In this document: piece after piece, positions 50,401 to 61,933 of the stretch
Layout of the letters: each line of letters begins with the position of its first letter
How positions within the stretch are numbered: position 1 is the first letter of the stretch
Source of the DNA: Symbiodinium natans
Lineage: Eukaryota; Sar; Dinophyceae; Suessiales; Symbiodiniaceae
Direction: 5' to 3'
Assembly: GCA_905221605.1 (NCBI GenBank)
Contig: CAJNDS010002307.1
Coordinates: 1-64,000 of the forward strand
Length of the DNA stretch: 64,000 nt
Translations under genes and position numbers: made by a program
Notes under the pieces: model-generated
Told to the model about the DNA's origin: nothing
The model's input: only the letters and a program-made list of their open reading frames with translations
The model's database searches: none

Positions 50401-53400
50401 CAAATTCATCCATTCCGAAGATGATGTGGTGCTACATTCGTATTGGTGTAAATACTATGTGGCAGGGAGAGAATGTTTCGCTGGAAAGGATTGTGGGTTC
50501 TCGCATGATGCAACTGGTGTGAGGTGCGTCCAGTTTGCTCGGTCTGGGAAGTGTCGGTTTGGTGACAGGTGTGTCTTCGAGCATGGTGTTCCGCTGGAAG
50601 AACAGAGGCCAAGGTCTCCAAGGACGCCCCCAAGGGATGGTCCAAGGAGAAAGTCTGGTGCAAATGGTGGAGAAAAGGAGATCTCTCCTGAACAGTTCGA
50701 TGATGATGAGGAGGATTTTATGGTTTATGACGAAGAGACCAAGATGACGGAACTGTTGATGGAGGCGATTTCATTTCTGTCCGGTGGCAAGCCAGATTTG
50801 GCTCGAGCAGAGGCGGACCCATTGTTCAAACTCCTGAAGTTCACTGGAGATGCTGACCAAATGGATCAAGAATGGGTTTCGTGGACCACTGAAATGTTGA
50901 CCGTGCTGGAACTTCTCGAAGTAGTGAAGTCGTATGAGGTTTCGCTCGCGGAGGTGGAAGAATGGGTCAATGACCTGAGGATATGGTATGAGCGAGCCAA
51001 TTTGGGAGAGGAAAAGGATTCCAAAAGAGGTAAAAAGAGGTCCCTAGAAAGGGAGTCCAGCAAGGATATTCCTGCCGAAAAAGGAGCGGTTGAGACTTCG
51101 GAGACGGAGGTTGCCGTTGAAGAAGAGAAGAAAAAGGTAAAAAAGAAGAGGAAAGCTGCAGCTATTGAAGATCCTTACACTCTCATGGTTCCAAAGCCAA
51201 AGAAGATGCCGACGATCATTGAGAAGGGTGGATCAACATCCAATGTGGTGGCTTCTGCAGTGGAAAAATCCTCGAAGACGCGCACAAAGTCAAATGTCGG
51301 TGGAAAGACAAAGAAGAGGGAGAAAAGTCAGAGTCCCAAAAAAGAAGAGGTGGTAATGGTGCAAGATCCTGAGGAAAAGGATCGTCCATCTGATGCGGAT
51401 GCACCAGGGTCTGCCACTGCGAATGAAGAGCTGGGTCAATCTTGCCAGGCGATTGAGGACGCAAAGAGAGAAGGATTGGTATCCTCAATTCAAAGGGGCG
51501 TACAGGATCCTGTTCTTACAGTTTCGGACCTGGAGTATATTCTGCTGCAACTTCACCTCAAGATTGCCAACAATCGGAAAAAGAAGTGATTGGATGGTAT
51601 GGATGAAGGGATGGTTTTTCTCTTTCTGGAGACAGGTGCGCTGGAACAGCCAATGTGCTGACAATGTGGTGGTTACTATTAAGGGTATGGAAATCCCTGA
51701 TAGTAGAAGTTAGTAGCTTTTCGCGTGGCGAAGACCACGGTTTGTGGTGAAGAAGGCCAAGGAGTCTTCAGTGATGAGAGGATCATGGTGAAAAGAGATT
51801 CTCTATGGGTAGTAGGTTAGCCAATGTGCTATAATTCCGTCCTGGAAGACGTTAAACCACAACATGCATTTCAAGCAGCTGGCTGCTGCCTTAATGGCAG
51901 TTTTTGGCCAAAAGATCTGCATCTCCAGTGTGTCCTAGGAAATCCTAGGACAGGGGGAGTGCGGAGCTGCAATTGGTATTGTAGAAAAGGGTTAGTGTTG
52001 AGAGTTGGAAGGGTTAATGAACCCGGAAATCATGTTTGGCTCAAGATGGGCTTGAACAGAAAGCCACAAGTTCAAAAAGTAGTGCCTGGGTTCTTAGGGT
52101 TTGGTAAGGGTGTGGATTCCTTCCCCCTTTCCTTCCCCCCTGGGTTGCTCTTATCCGTGTTCTTGTTTGTTTCTTGGTTCGATCTGGGGAATATAAGTTC
52201 AGGGCGATTAGGGGAGTTGATTTCCTTCCTTGGTTGTCCCCCCGTACCCTAAACCCTGAACCTTAAACCCTAAACCCCTGCCGCGTCCTCCCAGCACTGG
52301 CCTGAGGTGACCGACCTGGTTTAGGGAGCACGCGGCTTTAGGGACTAGAGGGTCGGCGCGGATTAGGTTTTTTGGGCCAAAAACCCTAAACCCTATATGC
52401 TGAACCCGAAATCCTAAGTCCTAAGTCCTAAACCCTAAACCCTAAACCCGGGTTGAGGGTTTCGGGTCAAGAAAGGTTGCCCTTTCGGCAAGGATTCCCC
52501 TTTTTGAGGGCTTCATTCCATGGTTCACAGGCCCGACATAGTTTTCTGGGGTTTTGGGGGTATATCGGGGTTTAGGGTTTAGGGTGCAGGGTTTAGGAGT
52601 TCTATCGGGTTTACGGTTTCAGAGATTCAGGGATTTTACAGGCGTTTCGGGCTCTGCACTCTTTAAACCCTTCCACATCATGTAGGATGTTCATATTTAC
52701 ATCTTCAGTTCAGTTCTGATTCACCTCCAGTAAAGATCGACCAGCCAGCAACCTCGCCAAAAGCCTTAAACCCCCAACACATCAATGAGTCAGCAAGATG
52801 GAAAGCACCAACGCGACAGCTCCTCCGCCCTAGAACCCTGCATAAGTCTTACAGTAAACCCTCGGCTGGCTCTACAAACCTCTTTATGAAATGTCACAAG
52901 CTGCCGAGATACTTGAACCCTACAAACTCTGTACATCTTGAAAACTTCTAAAGCCTGCATGCCCTATGAACCCCGTACACCCTATAAATCCAACACATCC
53001 TCCTGGCTTCTCTGCCCTGCTTCCAGGGATACAAGGAAGGACCCCTACAAGGGACCCTTACTCTCACCATTCCCACATTTTACCAATATGTATATATTTA
53101 TATATACACCGTATATCGTCCCTTTATACCTAAGTAGTCCCTAAGTACCGCCTGCATCACTCCCCCTAAGGTCCCTCATTACAAGGGGGTCCCTCCTTTC
53201 GTCCGTAAACCCTAAACCCTAAACCCTAAACCGTAAACCCCTACCCTAAACCCTAGACCCCAGACCCTAGACCCTAGACCCTAAACCCTAAACCCTAAAC
53301 CCCTAACCCCTAACCCTAAACCCTAAACCCTAAACCCTAAACCCTAAACCCTAAACCCCTACCCTAAACCCTAGACCCTAGACCCTAGACCCTAAACCCT

Positions 53401-56400
53401 AAACCCTAAACCCTAAACCATAAACCCTAAACCTGAAACGCTATTTTAGCAACCGCACACTTGAGCCAAAAGTAACGTCGGTGTGAAACAACTGTACATG
53501 AGACCTTAGACCCAAACTATACCCCAAATCCAGTCACGCCTCCCGAGTAGGGATCACGCTTTGCTTTCCCTGCGAGCCTTTGGGGTAGTCTTCACACCTT
53601 TCCCAAGGCCAACTCGTGCTTTCCGGACCTTACGTTGTAGCCCATTCGACCAAGTAGCCTAGATGCAGTTTGGCCGTCCAGTGGCTTCGTCATGAGATCC
53701 GCAAGCATGTCTTGCGTACTGACCTTCTTCAGACGGATTCTCCCTTGGTCCACTATTTCCTGGACCCATAGATAGCAGGTGTCAATGTGTTTGACTTTTC
53801 CCAGCCCTCGTCTCGAGCCGATGGATATGCCTGCACTGGCATCCATAGCTATGTTGACGGAGAGCTTGATGCCCCAATCTGCCATCATCGCTTGCTCGCC
53901 CAAGGCGGTAGATGCAGTTGAGATCAAGCCATAGTACTCTGCTTCTCCTGTGGACAAAGCTATCACAGCTTGCCCCTTGGCTGCTGCCTTCACCGTTGAC
54001 TCTCCGAGCTGGATCACTGTTCCAGTCGTGCTTTTTCTGGACTTTATGCATCCACCGTGATCGCTGTCTGACCATGCATTGATGCTGGTGAAGTGCTCCT
54101 GATATGGAATCAGTTGCACCAATCTAGGAGCGCCTCGGAGGTACCTCGCAGCTCTCTTCAGGAGACCCCAGTGGTGTTGTTGGGGTTCCTTCAGTCCCTT
54201 TGCTAACTCGCGAACGGTTCTCAGCAGGTTGGGTCTGTCCATAGACAGGTAACCAATTCGCATAGCTATGGAACGGTACAGAGCTGCTTCAGCAGTTCCA
54301 AGTGGTGTCTTGTCCATGTCCTCTTCTTTGGTTTTGACCAGTGGAGTGGTCACAGAGAGGCTTTTCTCCAGACCTAACTGTTCCAGAATCAAATCCACAT
54401 GCCGAGGGTCGGCTTCCATCTCGATTCCCTCATGGGTCCACGTCACTAGGCGGTTCAAGACAGATATCTGATGAATCACGCCTGGCAGCTCCGAACCGGG
54501 TCTTGCCAGGATGCCTCTTGTTTCTACTGTCCAAACCTTGCCCAGCTCAGCTTCTAGCCACTTGAGCTCTTCGTAACTCCCAACCACAGTGTAGTCATCG
54601 CCATGGACATTTAGTCGCAAGGATCTTTCTTCGTGGAAGTAAAGGCAGGGATTGCTTCGGCCTTGCCTGAAGCTCAAACCTTCTAGAGCATCCTTGATGG
54701 CTTTTTCCCAATTGGAGGGTGCATCTCGTGTTCCATATAAGGAACGTTTCAAGAGTCCGACCTTGTCTCGCCCTTCTCCAGCTTCTGGCGGAAGTTCAAC
54801 CAGCAATCTTCGGCGCACAGGGCTCCAAAAATGTGCCTTCTTCACATCCAGAAACATAAGGCAGACTTCTCCACCGGATCCTGCGGGTGACAACTTTCCC
54901 CGAGCGTTGGGTACTTGGCGTGTCGACGCTAGAGTGAATAGCGCCCGCAGCGAACTCAGCGGTGGCATGGCAGCGAAGAAATCGCTCCATGTAGACTGAT
55001 CTTCTGGCTGTTGTGGTCCTCGAGCACGTTTGAGTTCTTGAGCGACTAACCGGGATCTCAGCTTAAGCCGGGCACTGTCTCCCTTGTTGACATCCACCCA
55101 CCTTGTGCCGATCACCTTTTCGTTGGCAGGACGTGGTATGGTTTCCCACACTCCCATCTGCCGTATGACGCTCAATTCCTCTGCTCGTGCGGCCCGAACA
55201 CCTTCTGCGGGAAGCTCCTTCCCGGTAAGGTCGTCGTAGAAAGTCTCGGCTAAGACCTCCTCTACTAAACCATCAACCAGGTCGCAAGTAGGCTGCTCGA
55301 TTCTTTCCAGGGATTTAGTCCACGCCTTTCGCTCGTCAGCGATAAGGGTCTCAATCATTCCCTCGACGTCTTCAGCCTTGCGCTTGGAGGCTTCTGCTCG
55401 GTCATTTGCAGGCCTAAGCTCGGACCTCTCTTGGTCCCCAGGGTCCTCGCTTTTCCGCTTGCCAGCCGAAGCAGTTCCCGAAGCGGCAACTGCTGGCTTC
55501 TTGCTTTCTCGCGCGGCGGAAGCGGGCTCTGCTTTGGACGGTTTCCTTTTCTCCACTGTTTTCGCAGCTTGGCTCGGTAGCCTGCTAGGCTGGCTAGGCT
55601 CGCTCGCCCCTGTGCCTCCTGGCTCCGGCCCTTCTTCTTTCTCCTTTTCCTTCTCACCTTTCCTCTTCTTTTCTTCTGCCTCGTGGACCTTCGTGAAGTA
55701 CTCGGTTTCGCGCTGAGTCTCTCGCTCCAGGCGGGCTTGGCCCCGAGAGGTATCCTTCAGCGCCTCTTGGATCCTCTTCCTACACGTCTCGTTGTGGTTG
55801 ATGCCCTGGCGTTCTCTCCCTTCGCGAATTGCGGCACAGGCTTCGCAGCCCCCGGTGTAGCCAAACTGCTCCAGGTCACTTTGTCGGATGTACATCCTCC
55901 GATACGTAGGCAACCTCTCTGCTTGGCCCGGTGGTGGCGGCAGCTCTGCTGGCGCAACCACTGGCTCGATCGCGATAGGCTCAGGAAGTCTGTCGGCGTC
56001 CGCTCCTGGACTCTTCTCGGGATTCGGCTGCCAAGGAGTTCCCTTCACAGCCTTCAGCATCTCGAGATCGAACTGCTTGTCTGCTGGCTTTCTTCGGATT
56101 GATTGCACCACCAGGATACCCGAAGGTGTCCCGATAATCTTCTCCGAGCTTGTCAGCCGCAGTCCCAGGTAGACTCCTTCCTGCCATCTGGCATCTAGCT
56201 TGCTTTTCGCCCGTCGGCGATAGTCCACGATCTCACCGAAACTTGGTAGAGCTATCTGCCAAGTCCGGCCTTTCAGCTTTTGGAACGGTGTCATGCCCTC
56301 GCTGTCCTCCTGGGAGAACAGGGTGTGGAGTACCCCGGCATACTCGATCATCCAAGGGAAGATAACCGACAGGGCATACTTCATTGTGCGCACTTGTCCC

Positions 56401-59400
56401 TGCACACGCTGCACCGCATTTTCAGCTGCTCCGTTGCTCTGCCCGTGAGCGTCGCCCTTGGGCGATTCTTCCAGAGTCAACTCCTCTGAGAAACCAGCCT
56501 TGACTGCAGCCCCCAGTGCCTTGATTGGGTTTTCTTGGTCCGTTTTCAAGACCAGGCACTTGTACCCCAACCAATTCAAATCTCGAAGCACTGCCTTTTC
56601 GGGATAGGTCGAACCAACTGTCCCTTTGGTTGGCAGCAAGTGAGAGAAGATTGCCTTGGAGGCACGGTCCCTCAAGACAACAGTTGGCAGGCTCTTCCCT
56701 GGTACTCCCTTTTCAGAGAAGTACAGGTAGTCGGCTGACACTACGGGCACTGCGGACTCGCGGCCCTCGTGGTGGTGAGAGTAGGCTCTCCCTCGTCCAG
56801 CGACGCAGGCTGGGCACCACGCCCTGTAAGGGATATGCGTTACCTCATGCTCTGCAACCATTTGAGGCGTTGGCACTGGTGGAGCCCGAAGCGGTCTCGC
56901 ACGCTGTGCCTCTTCGCCTCCTGGCTGGGCGGATCCCGAGCCGGGTTCCACCTGGCTTGGGTCTTCATCCCCAAACGGTTGGGCCTCGTCCTCTTCACCA
57001 TCCGAGTGGATCGGGAAAACCTCCGGCTCAGGAAAGGTTGTAGTATTCCACTGCAGCGCCTGCTGCGTTCTTCTCCTCTTTTCCTTCCTTCTTTTCCTTC
57101 CTATCCTTTCCTTCAACCCAACCACCTAAACCAACCGGGGTTAGGGTCTCAGACACTCCTACCCTACAGGCACTTCCGGCCCTTTTCTTCTCTACCGCGC
57201 CAAAATGGCTCTGTTCAGGGTGAAACGAAACGGCTCTACAGCTACGGCTCCTGCCTTCAAGGTCTTTCCCCAATGAGTGCAACGAAGCGCATCCCTCCGG
57301 GATGCTTAGCCCTTTCAGGGCCCTTAAAAACGCCACTGTCGGCTTGAAGCCTTCTGGAGCCGGCCTTACGCTGCTTGCTGCCGGTGAGGGTGCACAGGAA
57401 GCACGCGAAACGTCGCGCGGGGGCTTCCACGCACCGGGAAGAGCAGGGCCTTTCCATCAGGAAGGCAAAGCGTCGCGCTCTTTCCCGCAAACACCAAAGC
57501 GTTGCCACGGTCCATGGCACGCCCAGTCGACAGCAGGCAACGCTGAACGGCTGCCACGTTGAAGATGCATCTGCACCGGGTGGCCGATCCATCTGGCGAC
57601 GGGCCACTCAGATACACCTCTGTCGTCCCCAGGTTGGGCAGGCTCTCCCCACTCGCGGTGGAGAACTTCAGCGGCGAGCTCACCTTCTTCAGAGCAGTGG
57701 CTCGGCCTTCCTCGAAAAGCCGCCGGAACACCTTGTCGGGGATCACGTTGTGGCTCGCACCACTGTCCAGGATTACCTCCATAGATGGATGCTTCTGGTT
57801 CCGGGAAGGTGCCGAAGCGGCTCCATTCCCGGCCCCGTTTCCAGCCAAGGAAAACACGGTTCCCACGCGGCCTTCCATGCCGCCTTCTCCATCGGGCGGG
57901 TCTTCTGGACCTCTTCGCCCCAGTGGTTCGTGGTCAGCGTCGGGGTCTTCCTCCTCCAACTCGACTTCTTCTTCTTCTTCGTCCTCTTCCTCATCCTTCG
58001 GAAGGAGCGGTAGATGCTTCATCCTCTCTTTCCTCGAAAGGATCTTCTCGGCGTAAGCTCTTGCGGCAGCCTTCGTAGCTTTTCCTCGCCTCGAGGTGCA
58101 GCTCTCGCAGTCGCTGTCCAGCAACTTGCGCTCAACTGCCGCCCCGACCGTTCCCTTTGGGAGCTTCTTTACCAGGGCCCTCCTCAGCCCTTGTCGCTGT
58201 CGAAAGCGATCTGTGCCCTTGTGGGCGTCCACCAGGCGCTTCACCTGGCTCCACTTAATGATCCTGTCACGGGGCATCCTCTTTGACTGGGCCCTCAGTG
58301 CTCCAGCCAACGCTGCCCCTAGGATCTTGCTCCGGCCCATTACTGGCCTTCGTCCCGGAGTTTCTCCTGGGCTCTTTCCCGAACCTTGGGCCGCTGGCCC
58401 TCCCTCCGGGCTCCTTGGTGGGTCTCGAGACGAGGTCCCACCATCGCCCTCCTTGCCACCTTTTTCTCCTGTTTCCTGGGCAGCTTGCCATTGTTGCGCC
58501 ACGGCGCTGTCCGGATAGCCTCGGCTACCTTGGCAGAGTGCTTGGGCCTGGATCGCCTCCGCGGAGGCTCCCCCGACGGCTCTGCAGGCCGATCGGTGCC
58601 CTTCACTTCCTTGCCCCTCGGCCCAGGTGGCTCCTTGGGCTTTGCTGCGGCCTTGGCCCTGGCAGGTCCCGAAGCGGGTCCTGCACTGCCGCTCGCAGCT
58701 GCGGCCTGTTCGGCCTTCCTTTTCTTCCTTGCCGCTTCCCTGCGGCGCTTGCCCTCGCGCTCCCCTGGAGTTTTCGGCTTCTCTCGCCAACTCCTGATGT
58801 GCTCCTCCGGGACGTCGTCCCCAGCACCTTCCTGGCGAAGGTTCTCCCTTGCCTTTCGGCTAAGGGGTCTGGCTTCGCGCTCGGTGCTCTCCGGCATCAG
58901 AGGATAGGCATCGCGCTTCCCATCGTCCCCCTTCAGTGGGCGATTGTACCTGCGGTGCCATTCCCCATCGAGCGCAACTCTCTGGCGAGCTCTCCCCTCA
59001 CGGGAGGCCTGCCTGTGCCTGGCCGCTCGCTGGCGGCTGAGCTCTTTTCTCTTTGCCAAAGACGCCTTTCGCCCCGAACGGACGTCCGCCAATATGCGGG
59101 AAGACGTACGCCAGCTCCCAGCAGGACTGGCACGGGCAGCTCTCCTCTTGGCCGCAAGCTCCTTCAACTGGCGGGTTACCACCTCCAGTTGAGCTTCCAG
59201 GTCGGACCTTTCTTCGGTGTCTTCGGTGTTCGCAAGGGCCCGGTTGAGTTCTGCTTGTCGCCCCTGCAGCTCGGCCAAAAGGTTGCCCTCAAGCAAGCGC
59301 AGCCCAACTCCTGTCATAGAAGGTGTACCACCGGCTGCCTTTGCAGCGCTGGCTCTTGCTCGCCCTCCCTCTGGCGGGTCTCGAGACGATCCCGCGCCAG

Positions 59401-61892
59401 AGTCGGGCTGCCAGCCGCCCCAGGACTCGTCGTCCGTGCCCTCGTGGGCTCCTTCCTTTTTCTTTTCTTTCTTCTTCTTCTCCTTTTTCCCTTCGGTCTT
59501 CTTCGGCTCGCCGTCTCCCTCTCCTGGGTCCTCTCCTTCACCTTCGAGCATTCCTATGAAGCCCACCTCGGCTTCGTACTCTTCCTCCTGCTCGGGCTCC
59601 TCGTTTTCAGGCTCCTCTTCCTCGCCTTCGAGTTCGCGAGCGTGTCCGCCCCGGTTGCCTTTCCCGCCGCGGCCCCTACCTTGAGCCCTACCCTTCGGCG
59701 GGTTCCCTCTACCTCGGCCTCCTGGGGTGGGGGTCTTGGGGTTACCACCGGAACCACTAGAACCTCCTGCATCCTTGTTCTTCCTGATGTCAGTCGTGCT
59801 CCAGCAGTCCTTGACAAGGTGTCCCGCTTTGCCGCACTTGTGGCATTTGCGGGTCTCCTTCTCCTTGCCTTTGCCCTTTGCTTGCCCTTTCCCCTTAGCG
59901 TAGTCGACCTCCATCGGGATTGCTCCTGAATCGTCCACTGTAAAAGCCCGCCTGTTTTCGGCGAAGGTCACGATCTCTCTTCTCAGAAGATCGTACGTGT
60001 TGAGCCGTGGGAGGTTTAGCTCGAGGTGTGACTGCAGCTCAGAGGGCACTAGCCCCAGCAACGATACCCGTCAGCGCCGTGCAGTCCCGACGGGCAGCAT
60101 ATCTACGATGCTGGTCTTCCCATCTCTCCACTGCAGCGATCAGGTCGCCCACTTCTGTCACAGGCCTCGTTGACATAAGCTGTCGCAGCCAACGGAAGCT
60201 GGTCACCATATCGGTGGGGTCCAATCTCCCGTGGAGCCGCCGATACATATCCAGACCAGACCCTGGACTCGAGTTCATCGTGATGTCCCCTGGAGTGTCC
60301 ATAGTCAAAGTACCCAGGACCACCTCCAACTGCCGATTGAACTCTTGAACCTTTTCTGGAATCACTCCCTCCACCAGCTGTCCACTTAGCTTGGCAACGG
60401 TGATCTCCTCATCCTGGGTCCGAGCCCAAGTTAGGATCGACCGGGTTTCCGGAAACTGGCTCGTGAGCCAAAGTTCCAACCGATAGTTCCACTGGCGCCA
60501 TGCACGTGAGGCGTCCTCCAGTGTTCCTCCTAGCTTCTCGGGCCGGCCTATGGCCTTAGTGTCCACCACAGTTCCTCGTGGCCTCTGGTTCTGTTCCAGC
60601 AATCTCTGGATCTGCCCCATTTGCTCTTGCTGCGTCTGCAGCAGCCTCATCAAGAGCTGCTCTCCTGTTCCAGCTTCTCCCGCCATTGCCTTTCTTTCCT
60701 AGGCAAGTCCCGAACCGGGTCTTACCTTCCAAAGAGTCGTGTGTGCCGACGAACGACGCCACTCAGGATCCTCGAGACCCTATCAAGCAGTCCCTTCGGG
60801 AAGTCCTGAAGCCTCAGCCCCAGGTTGTGGAACAACCTCTGGTACTTTTGTACCTTCCGCAGCTTGGCCAGAAGCCGAACCCAATTCCTCTGTGCGCGTT
60901 CTGGATCGTGAGTGAACCTTCTCCCCTCCACACGAGGTCGTGCCCTTCTACCACAAGCGGCACGCAAGAGAAGCGTCAGCACCATCAACCAGGTGCTCCG
61001 CTACCATGAAACGCTATTTTAGCAACCGCACACTTGAGCCAAAAGTAACGTCGGTGTGAAACAACTGTACATGAGACCTTAGACCCAAACTATACCCCAA
61101 ATCCAGTCAAAACCCGAAACCCTGAACCCCTAAACCCTAAACCCCTACACCCTAAACCCCTAAACCCTAAACCCTAATCCCTAAACCTCTTTGCCCCGTT
61201 GCCTGGGCGATCTTGTTCTCAGACAGGTCCAGGCTGGTGAGGGACCCGAGGATGGCCAGCTGCTCCAGCTCCTCTAGGATGGCCCGTCTGGGGTTTAGGG
61301 TTTGGGGTTTGGGGTTTAGGGGTTAGGGTTTAGGGTTTAGGGTTTAGGGTTTAGGGTTTAGGGTTTAGGGTTTAGGGTTTAGGGTTTAGGGTTTAGGGTT
61401 TAGGGTTTAGGGTTTAGGGTTTAGGGTTTAGGGTTTAGCACTTCACTCTACGCACTTCACTCTATGCATCTGTGTACTTCACGCTATGCACTTCACTCTA
61501 TGCACTTCAGTCTATGTTGTTGGGTCAGAGGGCTCCGCACGGAAGAACCCTTCGCGATGCTTTCGGGAATAACTATATATATATATATATTTATATTTAT
61601 ATAGCATGCAACAATACAACAATATAACAAGACAGCCATAGAACAACATAGACATGTAGAACAATCACAAGAGAAACATATGACAATATAACGATCTCAT
61701 ACAACACTATATCCATATAGCAATATGACAAAGACTACAGCATGACATCATACTAATATAGCAGAATAGCAAGGCAATCATGGAGGAAGAGAATAGTAGA
61801 ATAATCTAAAAGTATCATGGCAAAACGAAATTCAGAGCAAACTGCAAAGAAAATACAATGCAATAATCCTATAGTGAATATATATACATATG

Positions 61893-61933
<41 letters not shown>

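Larger units (their letters stand above)
43442..52246 (+). mobile_element. 8.8-kb LTR element carrying RNA-binding domains and no visible pol
   Basis: The LTRs at 43442-43728 and 51960-52246 are both 287 bp and identical by eye. They start TGCGGAGC and end CCCGTA, so they lack the usual terminal CA. The 5-bp target duplication CCCTA lies at 43437-43441 and 52247-52251, inside telomere-like repeats. A primer-binding site follows the left LTR and a polypurine tract precedes the right one. The 8.2-kb interior holds four long, overlapping open frames with WW, S1, MLLE and six CCCH domains. I find no protease DSG motif, no integrase and no RT. The element is therefore probably non-autonomous and moved recently using enzymes from another element. 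Confidence 0.88.
53434..61109 (-). mobile_element. Ty1/Copia LTR retrotransposon, 7.7 kb, very short LTRs
   Basis: LTRs at 53434-53536 and 61007-61109 are 103 bp, identical, with TG...CA ends. The 5-bp target duplication AAACC lies at 53429-53433 and 61110-61114, in telomere-like repeats. The PBS and polypurine tract are in place for minus-strand transcription. Order gag, zinc knuckle, protease, integrase, RT, RNase H is Copia-type. The pol frame is open for 1177 codons with all catalytic residues. The gag-protease part needs two frame changes and one stop to be passed. Identical LTRs imply a recent insertion. Confidence 0.95.

Noticed and set aside
58283-59929. 548-codon plus-strand ORF
   Set aside because: Antisense shadow of the charged gag linker; Leu/Pro/Ser-rich with no domain.
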